Shown here piece after piece: positions 8,601 through 15,482 of a stretch of DNA of 39,042 bases. The stretch's first letter is position 1. Each line of letters begins with the position of its first letter. Where the stretch lies: positions 1 to 39,042 of the forward strand of contig CAZHPA010000015.1 in assembly GCA_964533945.1 (NCBI GenBank). The letters are read 5' to 3'. A program made the position numbers and the translations under genes. This DNA comes from CAZHPA01 sp964533945. Its GTDB lineage: Bacteria; Bacillota; Clostridia; Lachnospirales; WRBF01. A model generated the notes under the pieces. That model ran no database searches and was not told the origin of the DNA. It worked only from the letters and a program-made list of their open reading frames with translations.

Positions 8601-9050
8601 TCTTTAATTATACCAAAACCAACCCCTAAAGATAAAATAAATCTTATTCCCTTTAGTAAAACTACCGAGTTTTCTGTTAAGGTGTCATATAAAGCATCAG
8701 AGCTTGCGCCTGAACATCAAAATGGTAATTACGTTTTTGGCTTGCTTAATAATTCTACAGTCACATTTAAAGAGAGTACAATGCAAGGAAATCTACAGTA
8801 TTGCATTTATGCCGGTGATGTTTGGGTTGGCACTGTATTTAGCGATAAGTCTAATCACTGGGTCTTGCAAAAAGATATTGTCAAAACCTTGATTGGCAAC
8901 GAGTATAAGTTTATTTGTGCACCAAAAACCGGCATAAAAGTTAATTCCAACTCAATCACAACAAGCACTGGTTCTTATCGTTCTGCACAGATACTGATGT
9001 TTAGGCAATCAGCAGCGGTTGATATAATTAACATAGAGGTAAATTCATAG
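5646..9050 (+). CDS. Single-chain RNA polymerase of the eukaryotic RdRP / QDE-1 / YonO superfamily
   Basis: This is an 1134-residue protein from ATG 5646; an in-frame ATG at 5505 would add 47. It shows the ordered landmarks of cellular RNA-dependent RNA polymerases (PF05183-type double-psi beta-barrel enzymes). DGCGFITPTKA starts at residue 254 (D-G-x-G in the family). IQVRYGQVKG follows (R283, K288; family QxRxGxxKG), then THSMWKADF (family RxSMxKF). NPLTHWAQIRKL starts at residue 518 (family NPxxHPGDIRxL). Finally GMGGADFDGDICF carries the metal-binding DFDGD at 564-568 (nt 7335-7349). About 570 unassigned residues follow. Family members polymerise RNA using Mg bound by the three aspartates; phage YonO copies DNA, while plant and fungal enzymes copy RNA, so the template cannot be told from sequence. 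The start is supported by AAAGGA at 5628-5633, though the 12-base spacing is long. It heads a cassette with an amidoligase and an amidotransferase. Confidence 0.75.
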   Translation: MKKKTAMYNTLKCDIFGTLVTNENQQMPVIKVISDHLVINDECCDLRTIRERYNHETKEFTSSVIENILCAESFLTLHYAKAINGVNTLYDFITIDCSNSDDKMPETKQIKDLLCYDGLYIPLNKLIAVGYEPHSEAEIITLEDLKYVRYRTVMQSASENRQCKLTATTYPWDNFAKTISGNADYLTNPTQTAQKSIARQGLAKTNGNILNDFKFTLALIPDLETDITFNAKCYYDAENLVKSETISTKKVATDGCGFITPTKAREIADLLSLSYIPSAIQVRYGQVKGILLVFDFQAYSNGIVNEDILFTHSMWKADFDTDKAVFLVANVSKPKRKYAEWNYQMFCSLNNQLSFEDILPHVENIKDYMHKALNTPEDALQFLGILSDINALDDREEISTDSNAYGNNYECVDKVSAVINSNPKLAMNIKWVKNSIKKKIAIVAKKMLSGKIPMPDSSIAIMATDPLTFFNQLLIDSEGKYNFVVGKHVVPKNKQAQELSAHEFYYGGYEGELLSMRNPLTHWAQIRKLNCVEDNSSSRWYKHLNQVVIFNAFDETNLGMGGADFDGDICFITKLFADKFNQAKYIIYNDNNTGGKQKKTVLTEKLVQQSIRANLTPNMLGVICNINTRCQELLNDKDTLKKFVSLAGYMDDRSFDCSKLAQMPYYPKFKDMTIAIAYLQDLNHQLTTLSELEVDRPKTGYLNRFSVNQQEYTLPFLPYWFGNIKNSLEPFISQPYEIITENNFEQKLRILTKSYNDGKFVKKIHDTWISGTYSPYIRRTIEMMADTDSIMSNIQRYIQENIIDIKTDDSSCYSIVEMLNTSNLLDLIEVERINSAIEVVYKEYCRIISANIRALKEDSISQSDFDNALEEIIAASDDKLRSISDDRVVLAYSAYTLTSENCTSSGAFPFLTVLDGICILLDSVKTIDYFNIKLKHIIPDEASHVIVYNRQMRLLESVDPTKTYFGDVLLANGSYELHRNLKGSVSLIIPKPTPKDKINLIPFSKTTEFSVKVSYKASELAPEHQNGNYVFGLLNNSTVTFKESTMQGNLQYCIYAGDVWVGTVFSDKSNHWVLQKDIVKTLIGNEYKFICAPKTGIKVNSNSITTSTGSYRSAQILMFRQSAAVDIINIEVNS

Positions 9051-9058
9051 TAAATTTA

Positions 9059-9073
9059 GCGAGCAAAGCTCGC
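9059..9073 (+). other. Short intercistronic hairpin
   Basis: GCGAGCAAAGCTCGC can form a 5-bp GC-rich hairpin just after the polymerase stop codon. There is no T-run, so it is not a classic terminator; it may shape mRNA stability between polymerase and amidoligase. A similar hairpin sits after the excisionase stop (13878-13890). Confidence 0.5.
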
Positions 9074-9115
9074 TTTGGCGATAGAATTAATAAAATTATA
9101 TAAGGAGTGTTTTAA

Positions 9116-10267
9116 GTGAATGAAAATTTAGCAATTCTTGATGTTGATAATGAATCCGTTGATAATGAAGAAGCGGATTTTGATGATACCTCTGTCGTCT
9201 GCGACAAATGCGGTTACAGCTTTGACGAAGAAGACATAGTATATTTTGATGATGCATTTTTATGCTCCGAGTGCATTGACGAACACACGTTTACATGCGA
9301 ATCATGCGGCAAGCGTAGTTGGTGCAACGAAGGTTATCACGACGATAATCACGATGTGTGTGAACGCTGCTATGAAAATTATTACACCAGCTGTGCTGAG
9401 TGTAGTTGCATAATGCCTCAAGATGATGCTTGTTATGCCTATGATGACGAATACAGCGATGAACCATACTGCAGTTATTGTTACAGTAAGAACGCCGCAA
9501 AGATAATAAAAAGCTACAACTACAAGCCTAAGCCTAGATTTTATGGTTCGGGCTTGTTTTTTGGCGTTGAGCTTGAAATTGACAAAGGCGGCAAAGACAC
9601 GCATAACGCTAAGGAATTGCTTACCATTGCTAATTGTGATGATGATTATATTTACATTAAGCAAGATGGCTCACTAAACGAAGGCTTAGAGCTTGTGTCG
9701 CACCCTTGTTCGCTTGATTACCACGTTAATAACGTACCTTGGGCTAATGTTATGAAAACAGCGTTGAGTTTAGGCTACAGAAGCCATGACACTGATACTG
9801 CCGGTTTACATATTCACGTTGGGCGATATGAATTGGCTAAAACGCCTGATACCGTAGAGGACGTTATCGGTCGTGTGCTGTTCTTTATTGAAAGGCATTG
9901 GGACAAATTGCTTAAATTTAGTAGGCGAACAGAAGCCGCTATTAGCCGCTGGGCTAGTCGATATGGGCTTAAAGAAAATCCAAAAGATACACTTAAAGGA
10001 GCTAAGAATAACTACAGTCGCTATGTTTGCTTGAACCTACAAAACTACTCAACCATCGAATTTAGGATGTTTCGTGGGACGCTTAGATACTCTACATTTC
10101 TTGCTACACTGCAGTTGGTTAATGAAATTTGTAGGCTGGCTATGGAGTTGTCCGATGAGGAATTTCAGATATTGACGTGGGATAAATTTACAGGTGGTAT
10201 TGATACAGGAACCAAGAAGGAACTTATTGACTATTTAAAGCAACGACGTCTTTACGCTAACTATTAA
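9116..10267 (+). CDS. Amidoligase (glutamine synthetase-like fold) with N-terminal zinc fingers
   Basis: This is a 383-residue protein. Residues about 23-125 are acidic and Cys-rich, with repeated CxxC pairs (CDKCGYSF, CSECID, CESCGK, CERCYENYYTSCAEC, CSYCYS), like LIM or treble-clef zinc fingers. The rest matches the amidoligase_2 family of ATP-dependent carboxylate-amine ligases: GVELEI (150-155, with metal-binding E152 and E154), QDGSLNEGLELVSHP, HIHVGR (H232, H234), YVCLNLQNYSTIEFRMFRGT (E315, R317, R320). Enzymes of this family are predicted to form amide or peptide bonds on small molecules or proteins. The GTG start at 9116 has AAGGAG at 9102-9107. The gene lies 65 bases after the polymerase and 13 before a glutamine amidotransferase, which may supply ammonia. 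The substrate is unknown. Confidence 0.8.
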   Translation: MNENLAILDVDNESVDNEEADFDDTSVVCDKCGYSFDEEDIVYFDDAFLCSECIDEHTFTCESCGKRSWCNEGYHDDNHDVCERCYENYYTSCAECSCIMPQDDACYAYDDEYSDEPYCSYCYSKNAAKIIKSYNYKPKPRFYGSGLFFGVELEIDKGGKDTHNAKELLTIANCDDDYIYIKQDGSLNEGLELVSHPCSLDYHVNNVPWANVMKTALSLGYRSHDTDTAGLHIHVGRYELAKTPDTVEDVIGRVLFFIERHWDKLLKFSRRTEAAISRWASRYGLKENPKDTLKGAKNNYSRYVCLNLQNYSTIEFRMFRGTLRYSTFLATLQLVNEICRLAMELSDEEFQILTWDKFTGGIDTGTKKELIDYLKQRRLYANY

Positions 10268-10280
10268 GGAGGAAATTTAT

Positions 10281-11324
10281 ATGTGCTGTTTATATGGAAT
10301 TTTGAACTATGGAAACAATCTCAAAGATACTGATATTAAAAGTTTACTGCACTCATTGGGTATTGCCGCTATGGAGCGAGGAACACATGCTACAGGTATT
10401 GCCTATGTAAACAATGGCAACATTGAGGTTCAGAAAACAGCAAAACCAGCTTGTGACTTTACATATCGATTACCAAAGGGTACAAAGGTTGTTATGGGTC
10501 ACACAAGACTGGCTACACAAGGTCGTGCAGAGGATAATTACAATAATCACCCATTTTATGGGGCGTTTAAGAAAAACGAAAGAGCTGTCAAGACTGATTT
10601 TGCACTGGCTCACAACGGCGTTCTCCACAATGATATGGAGTTGCGAAAGAAGTACAAACTACCAGATACAAAGATAAAGACCGATTCATACGTTGCGATT
10701 CAACTACTAGAACAACAAAAGCTACTCAATATGGACTCTGTTAAGCTAATGGCAGAATCTGTAGAGGGTAGCTTTTGCTTTAGTATTTTGGATTCGGTAA
10801 ATAATTTGTACTTAGTTAAAGGCAACAATCCCCTGTCGGTTGTACACCATAAGAAGCTTGGGATTTATGTTTATGCTTCAACGGAACAGATATTATGGGC
10901 TGGAATTGTAAGTTCAAATCTATTTCCGTACTTTAAATCACGTTTTACAAATACTTGTTCAGAAGATGTAGAAGAAATACCACTTAACCAAGGTGAGATA
11001 TTAAAAATAACTGCAACTGGCAGCCTCGAACGTAAGAGTTTTTCTATCAAGAAGAAAATATATTCCTATCAAAATATGAAACGTAGTAGTAATTATAGTA
11101 CTTGCGGTCATTTCGGTTACCTTGATTATTTTGATTATACCATAGCACAATCATTTACACCAGAAGATCTAGGTTACATATCACAACTTAAAACATTTGC
11201 CAAATTACAAGGTGAAGATGAAGAAATTGTTGATGCCTTGCTAGATGAGGGTTTTGGGATTTACGAGGTTGAGGAATTTCTGCTAGATACATACAATAAA
11301 AGCAGAACAAATTTTGACTTTTAA
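10281..11324 (+). CDS. Class II (Ntn) glutamine amidotransferase
   Basis: This is a 347-residue protein beginning MCCLYGILNYG, so Met removal exposes Cys2 as the N-terminal nucleophile. Typical class II motifs follow in order: ERGTHATGIAYV, GHTRLATQG, NNHPF, ALAHNGVLHND, TDSYVAIQLLE and EGSFCFSIL. These enzymes release ammonia from glutamine. The remaining 150 or so residues, after the amidotransferase domain, show no synthetase or sugar-isomerase domain, so the ammonia is probably passed to a partner, most simply the amidoligase encoded 13 bases upstream. AGGAGG at 10267-10272 is the ribosome binding site. The C-terminus (residues about 290-345) is acidic and helical. A terminator follows. 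Confidence 0.85.
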   Translation: MCCLYGILNYGNNLKDTDIKSLLHSLGIAAMERGTHATGIAYVNNGNIEVQKTAKPACDFTYRLPKGTKVVMGHTRLATQGRAEDNYNNHPFYGAFKKNERAVKTDFALAHNGVLHNDMELRKKYKLPDTKIKTDSYVAIQLLEQQKLLNMDSVKLMAESVEGSFCFSILDSVNNLYLVKGNNPLSVVHHKKLGIYVYASTEQILWAGIVSSNLFPYFKSRFTNTCSEDVEEIPLNQGEILKITATGSLERKSFSIKKKIYSYQNMKRSSNYSTCGHFGYLDYFDYTIAQSFTPEDLGYISQLKTFAKLQGEDEEIVDALLDEGFGIYEVEEFLLDTYNKSRTNFDF

Positions 11325-11344
11325 TTAGACAAAATTATAACGTA

Positions 11345-11376
11345 GGGCATGAGCTATATTATTTCATGCCCTTTTC
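11345..11376. terminator. Terminator between convergent genes
   Basis: GGGCATGA (11345-11352) pairs with TCATGCCC (11364-11371), followed by TTTTCTA. It lies between the stop codons of the amidotransferase and the convergent replication gene and has a T-tract on the forward side. Confidence 0.75.
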
Positions 11377-11389
11377 TATAGAATTTCAT

Positions 11390-12481
11390 TCAAATATAGA
11401 TACCAGATATCTCATCAAAATCCCACATGCTTAGTTTTGGTAATTCCTCAAAGACGGCATTCTGAGCCAGTAATGCAGCCTGGTCTATTGGTATGAGGTC
11501 ATGCTTTGAAGTTGTAATAATACTTAGTCCATTATCACTTAGCATATCATTTATATATCGTAAAGCATCAGGTGAAATATTAGGATTTCTGTCGTTTCGC
11601 TTTAATCTTGCGGTATTAATGATATTATGATAGGTTTTAGGTGTTTTTGCTATTGTAGCTACCTCATTGCGAAAATTAGGAGCAGATAATACACGGTTAT
11701 ACAAACCCAATGTTTGAAAATAATTATCAAGAATTTCTGCTTGTAACGTTGGATTTAATAACAAATCACCAAGCGTAGCGAAATTAACACCAAGTCTGTT
11801 GGTAAGTTTTTGGCGCAACATTGATACCTCAAGTCTTATGTAATTGGAAGGTATATATTCGGCATGCTGACGATAAATAAAATCTTCATGTACTGCTTCT
11901 GGGTAGTAGCGGTTAAATACCTCTAGATCTTTGTCGTAAATGCGGACTACAACAGCTGATAGTCTTGCTTTCCCGTCATCTTTGTCCTTATCATTGCAAA
12001 ATAGCTTACATGAAATATATCGTGTATTAATATAATTAAACTGTTTATAATGTCCATTGCCCATTTTCCCAAATGCATTAAGATATACTTCTTTAAGCTC
12101 TGGCGGTACGTTGTGCATGTAAAATAAATCAGCACGTGATAGTTGGAATGATAATATACTTATGTTTTGCGGTGACAATATGTACGCTTGTAGCGTTGAT
12201 TCTACTTTAGAGATAAACACTGGTATATCCGAGCTGTCTATATACCAGTAGTTGTGATTATGCACCACTTTGGGAATACTACATGTAATAAAAATTCTAG
12301 CAACTCCAAAGATGCAGTCATAGATTCGTATGGTAATATTGTTGTCGTGTGCCCAATGACATGTAACAGAATGATTGCCTTTTTGTTCATTCTTTATACC
12401 CCAGTGTATATTGGGATTGAGTTTTATTGAGCGCTTGGGATAGTCGTGGTATATGCTGATTGTATCTATATAAATATTCAT
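11390..12481 (-). CDS. Replication initiation protein, phage gene II/CRI-like
   Basis: This is a 363-residue protein. It resembles the rolling-circle initiators of filamentous phages and related plasmids (gene II/X, CRI family): an N-terminal strand-rich part with IRIYDCIFG, a pKV-type segment (SIPKVVHNHNYWYI), LSRADLFYMHNVPP (the family's 'SRiD' box), a late YDKDLEVFNRYYP, and IRLEVSMLRQKL. It would nick its origin and start single-strand replication of the excised element. No single motif is decisive. The start at 12481 (MNIYIDTIS) is chosen because AAGAGG lies 7 bases upstream; a frame extending to 12571 adds 30 arginine-rich residues without support. It is transcribed opposite to the cargo genes and away from the repressor-side intergenic region. 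Confidence 0.55.
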   Translation of the reverse strand: MNIYIDTISIYHDYPKRSIKLNPNIHWGIKNEQKGNHSVTCHWAHDNNITIRIYDCIFGVARIFITCSIPKVVHNHNYWYIDSSDIPVFISKVESTLQAYILSPQNISILSFQLSRADLFYMHNVPPELKEVYLNAFGKMGNGHYKQFNYINTRYISCKLFCNDKDKDDGKARLSAVVVRIYDKDLEVFNRYYPEAVHEDFIYRQHAEYIPSNYIRLEVSMLRQKLTNRLGVNFATLGDLLLNPTLQAEILDNYFQTLGLYNRVLSAPNFRNEVATIAKTPKTYHNIINTARLKRNDRNPNISPDALRYINDMLSDNGLSIITTSKHDLIPIDQAALLAQNAVFEELPKLSMWDFDEISGIYI

Positions 12482-12726
12482 AGCAGAACCTCTTAATTTT
12501 AGTATTAGTACAGGACGGCTCGGTCTACGACCTCGCCGCCCACATAATTCGTGGGTAAATATGGCGTTCAATAACTCATATAGAAATAAGCTTATAAATA
12601 GCTGGTATTGAAGTGTGTTTGATATACATATTTTCCCACTATAACGTAGTTACTATACGCACCTGTTTTGTGTTAGACAGCTCTGCGGCGTTTAACACTA
12701 CGATAGTTATGCGCTTTACGTACTAC
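12482..12726. other. Possible replication origin region upstream of the Rep gene
   Basis: These 245 bases hold no gene. They contain a locally GC-rich patch (about 12511-12545), a hairpin CCCAC/GTGGG at 12539-12555, and further small inverted motifs (CGTAGTTACTATACG near 12646). Its place directly upstream of a predicted rolling-circle initiator makes it a candidate double-strand origin and/or promoter region. This is inference. Confidence 0.3.
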
Positions 12727-13389
12727 TTATAAATTGGCATTATCAGCACCTTTAGGTTTAAAATATGCCAATATATAGGCATACAGCAGCGACAATGCTC
12801 TGTATGTATACTCAGACACGCTATTAGGCGTTTTTGTTTCTATCATATTAGCAATAATGCCGTTAAATTCTTCATTGTTTTGTTTTAGAAGATTGCATAA
12901 CATTTCAGTATGTGGTATGTTGCTAATTTTCTCATTATGAGTTTTAATCTCGCTGTCCATGAGTGTTAAAATTTCATTAATGTTTTGAAAAGCAATATTA
13001 CTCTGAACAAAGAAAGTAATAGCTTCCAACACAGCAGTAGGAATATTTTGTTTGTTTTGATATAGGAAATTTATAAATTCATCCTTACAGTTCTTATATT
13101 CTTGTGTTCGTTCCCCAACTCTAAAGGCATTAATTATTTTAGCAGTAGCTGGACTGTAATTGCCAAAGTCAAAATCATTATTCTTAATAATGTCAAGATT
13201 ACCTAAGTAATCAACAAGCCTATAAACAGTCTCGAAGGTTGGAGATTGTGCCCTACCAGTCTCGAATCTTGTAATTGTAGGACCCGATTGTATTCCAACC
13301 TTATCTGCTAACTCGTCAGCACTCATATTTGCCGCTTCTCGTATGTCTCGAATACACCGTCCTAGTTCTCTCATATCAATTTGACTCAT
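12727..13389 (-). CDS. XRE-family transcriptional regulator (element repressor)
   Basis: This is a 220-residue protein. Residues about 8-62 are an XRE/Cro-type helix-turn-helix (IRDIREAANMSADELADKVG, then TITRFETGRAQSP). The C-terminal 150 residues are helical and without a recognisable peptidase or metal domain. ATG 13389 follows AAAGGA at correct spacing. It is divergent from the excisionase-like gene across a 164-base region with promoters facing both ways, the usual arrangement of an element's lysogeny/excision switch. It probably represses the excisionase-integrase transcript and its own gene. Confidence 0.75.
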   Translation of the reverse strand: MSQIDMRELGRCIRDIREAANMSADELADKVGIQSGPTITRFETGRAQSPTFETVYRLVDYLGNLDIIKNNDFDFGNYSPATAKIINAFRVGERTQEYKNCKDEFINFLYQNKQNIPTAVLEAITFFVQSNIAFQNINEILTLMDSEIKTHNEKISNIPHTEMLCNLLKQNNEEFNGIIANMIETKTPNSVSEYTYRALSLLYAYILAYFKPKGADNANL

Positions 13390-13430
13390 AAGTTCAACAT
13401 TCCTTTCACAGTAAATTTGCTATAATTTAT

Positions 13431-13459
13431 ATTATAACACATCAACGCCTATAATGCAA
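13431..13459 (-). promoter_or_regulatory. SigA-type promoter of the XRE repressor
   Basis: On the reverse strand, TTGCAT (13459-13454), a 17-base spacer and TATAAT (13436-13431) lie about 40 bases before the repressor start. ATTATAAC here (13431-13438) and GTTATAAT at 13499-13506 are inverted copies of each other, each overlapping a -10 region, and may be operator half-sites. Confidence 0.6.
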
Positions 13460-13484
13460 TATAGAATTTAAATTCAATTTAGTA

Positions 13485-13513
13485 TTGACATTGCTAATGT
13501 TATAATGTATTAT
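13485..13513 (+). promoter_or_regulatory. Promoter of the excisionase-integrase genes
   Basis: TTGACA at 13485-13490 is followed, after 17 bases, by TATTAT (13508-13513), with overlapping TATAAT motifs at 13501 and 13511. The exact -10 is uncertain. It faces the excisionase-like gene at 13554. Confidence 0.5.
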
Positions 13514-13553
13514 AATTCTATAAAACATATACTAACATAAGGAGAGAATTATT

Positions 13554-13871
13554 ATGGCAACAATGATGACAGTTAAAAGCATATCAAAAGAAACAGGCTT
13601 ATCGGAACATGCGGTTAGAAATTATGTTAAACAAGGGACTTTACCACATATTCGTGTTGGTAACAGTCAAAAAGCTAAAATTATGTTGGATTTAGACATA
13701 GTACTTCAAACATTGAAGAAATTGCAACAGCAAAAGGTGTTGCCAAAAATAAACAGCAACTCATTTAGATTGTTTTGCAAAGATAACGCTACTAGTCTTC
13801 CATTGCACAGTAAAAATGTAATTGTAGGTTATATGAGCGAATCTATTCTTGCAAGTCTATACCGCATTTAG
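13554..13871 (+). CDS. Excisionase-like HTH protein
   Basis: This is a 105-residue protein. Residues about 4-50 form a MerR/excisionase-type winged helix-turn-helix (TVKSISKETGLSEHAVRNYV, then GTLPHIRVG). The rest is Lys/Gln-rich with no clear domain. It has GGAGAG before the ATG. It lies just upstream of the integrase on the same strand, 73 bases apart, and divergent from the repressor, as expected for a directionality factor that binds the attachment site and favours excision. A small hairpin (GCGGCAAAGCCGC, 13878-13890) follows the stop. Confidence 0.65.
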   Translation: MATMMTVKSISKETGLSEHAVRNYVKQGTLPHIRVGNSQKAKIMLDLDIVLQTLKKLQQQKVLPKINSNSFRLFCKDNATSLPLHSKNVIVGYMSESILASLYRI

Positions 13872-13944
13872 CTTATTGCGGCAAAGCCGCTATGAGTTTG
13901 AAATTTATTGAAGACAAATGTTTATCTAAAAAGGAAGTGATTAA

Positions 13945-15333
13945 GTGGCAAGTATTAAGAAAAGAGGTATCAACTCTTACCAACTGACAGCAAGCTGTGG
14001 TTATGGTACTGATGGTTCTAAACGCATTAAAACCAAAACAATTAAGGTTGATGCTAATTTAACTCCAAAGCAGCTTGCAAAAGAGCTTGAACGACAGAAA
14101 GTTTTGTTTCAGGAAGAAGTTGATAAAGGCATCTATATGGATGGTGATAAAATTACATTTGCTGAGTATGCTATGATGTGGTTTAACAACACAGCAGTGA
14201 AGCATTTCTCAAAAACTGTATTGCCTACATATAAGCTACGTCTTGAGAAACGTATTATTCCAGCGTTAGGCTACCATAAACTAACAAAGCTACAACCTCA
14301 CCATCTTCAAGGTTTTATGGATTATCTTTCTGATGAAGAAGCTCGGCTTGATGTTTATTATACCCTAAAGCCAAAATTTATAGAATTGTTAAGAGCTTCA
14401 CCAGCTGGTAAGATGTCTAAATCAATTGGTATTACAGACAAAACCTTGTTGCGACTTAAGGATGGTGAAAGAACAGACCTTAAAACAGCAATTAAGCTAT
14501 GTGAATATTTCAACTTAGGCTTGGACAGGGATTTTAAGATGGAATGCAAGAGTAGCAAGCTAAGCACACGAACAATTAAACATCATTTTGACCTTATAAA
14601 CACTATCCTGACAGATGCAATGCGTGAAAATCTTATACTGTATAACCCAATGCAGCGCATTAGAAAAGTTAAGATTAAAAAGAAAGAAGTTGCGTTTTAT
14701 GATGACACACAAATAGCACAACTGTTTGCATTACTGGAAAATGAACCACTTAAATACAAGGCTGTAGCATATACTGCTATTGATACCGGTTTAAGACTTG
14801 CAGAGATTGCTGGACTTGAATGGAAGCATATAAACTTTGCAAGCACTACTATAAGTGTAGTTCAACAGCGACAGAAGCTATCAGAAGAATATGGCGGAGA
14901 AACTGTGTTAGACCCAAAAACATCAAGCGGAGTAAGAACGCTAACATTATCGCCTACAGTTGTAAATATTTTAAAGGCATACAAACGAGAGCAACAGTTA
15001 AACCGTTTAAAAATGGGTTCTGAATGGATTGATAGTGATTTTGTGTTTAGACATGAGGACGGGGCGGCTATGTATCCGTCACGTCCTTATCAGTGGCTAC
15101 GAAAGTTTATTGAGAAGAATAATCTTCCATACATAACTTTTCATGGGCTCAGACATACAAACGCAAGCCTGTTGGTTACAGAAATAGACATTGCGACGTT
15201 GAGCGGCAGGTTGGGTCATGCTGATAAAAATGTAACCCTTAATATGTATACACATGCAATTAAATCTCAAGAAGCTAAAGCTGCTAATAAAATGGAGAAG
15301 TTTTATCAAAGGATATGCGGAAGTGAAGCGTAG
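13945..15333 (+). CDS. int: Tyrosine recombinase (integrase) with an inserted HTH segment
   Basis: This is a 462-residue protein. It has an N-terminal arm-binding domain (KKRGINSYQLTASCGYG, residues 4-40), a SAM-like core-binding domain and a C-terminal catalytic domain with all six expected residues in place: R284 (TGLRLAEI), K325 (DPKTSSG), H400 and R403 (HGLRHT), H425 (GHADKN) and the nucleophile Y435 (MYTH). Unusually, residues about 133-202 interrupt the core-binding domain with an XRE-like helix-turn-helix (SKSIGITDKTLLRLKDGERT). The GTG start has AAGGAAG at 13931-13937. The gene ends 149 bases before the tRNA-Ser 3' end, which is presumably its attachment site. Confidence 0.9.
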   Translation: MASIKKRGINSYQLTASCGYGTDGSKRIKTKTIKVDANLTPKQLAKELERQKVLFQEEVDKGIYMDGDKITFAEYAMMWFNNTAVKHFSKTVLPTYKLRLEKRIIPALGYHKLTKLQPHHLQGFMDYLSDEEARLDVYYTLKPKFIELLRASPAGKMSKSIGITDKTLLRLKDGERTDLKTAIKLCEYFNLGLDRDFKMECKSSKLSTRTIKHHFDLINTILTDAMRENLILYNPMQRIRKVKIKKKEVAFYDDTQIAQLFALLENEPLKYKAVAYTAIDTGLRLAEIAGLEWKHINFASTTISVVQQRQKLSEEYGGETVLDPKTSSGVRTLTLSPTVVNILKAYKREQQLNRLKMGSEWIDSDFVFRHEDGAAMYPSRPYQWLRKFIEKNNLPYITFHGLRHTNASLLVTEIDIATLSGRLGHADKNVTLNMYTHAIKSQEAKAANKMEKFYQRICGSEA

Positions 15334-15410
15334 GTTGTTGTGGTGCTTTGCGGCTTATTGCGGTGTGTGTAGTAGCCAATTAGTAGCCAAATGGGGGTTT
15401 TGATAAAAAG

Positions 15411-15457
15411 AAATAAACCTTGCAGTTACAGAAAAGACTGTAATTACAAGGTTATTT
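15411..15457. terminator. Large hairpin between integrase and tRNA-Ser
   Basis: Left arm 15411-15431 and right arm 15438-15457 pair over about 19 bases with small bulges (AACCTTGCAGTTACAG against CTGTAATTACAAGGTT). On the reverse strand it is followed by a T-rich run (TTTATTTCTTTTT), so it can terminate tRNA-Ser transcription, and it may also stop integrase readthrough. Confidence 0.65.
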
Positions 15458-15482
15458 GATGCTTTCGTTACTTAAATTCTTA

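Noticed and set aside
9291..9664. Reverse-strand frames within the amidoligase zinc-finger region
   Set aside because: They are antisense shadows of Cys/Asp/Glu-rich codons, without start signals.
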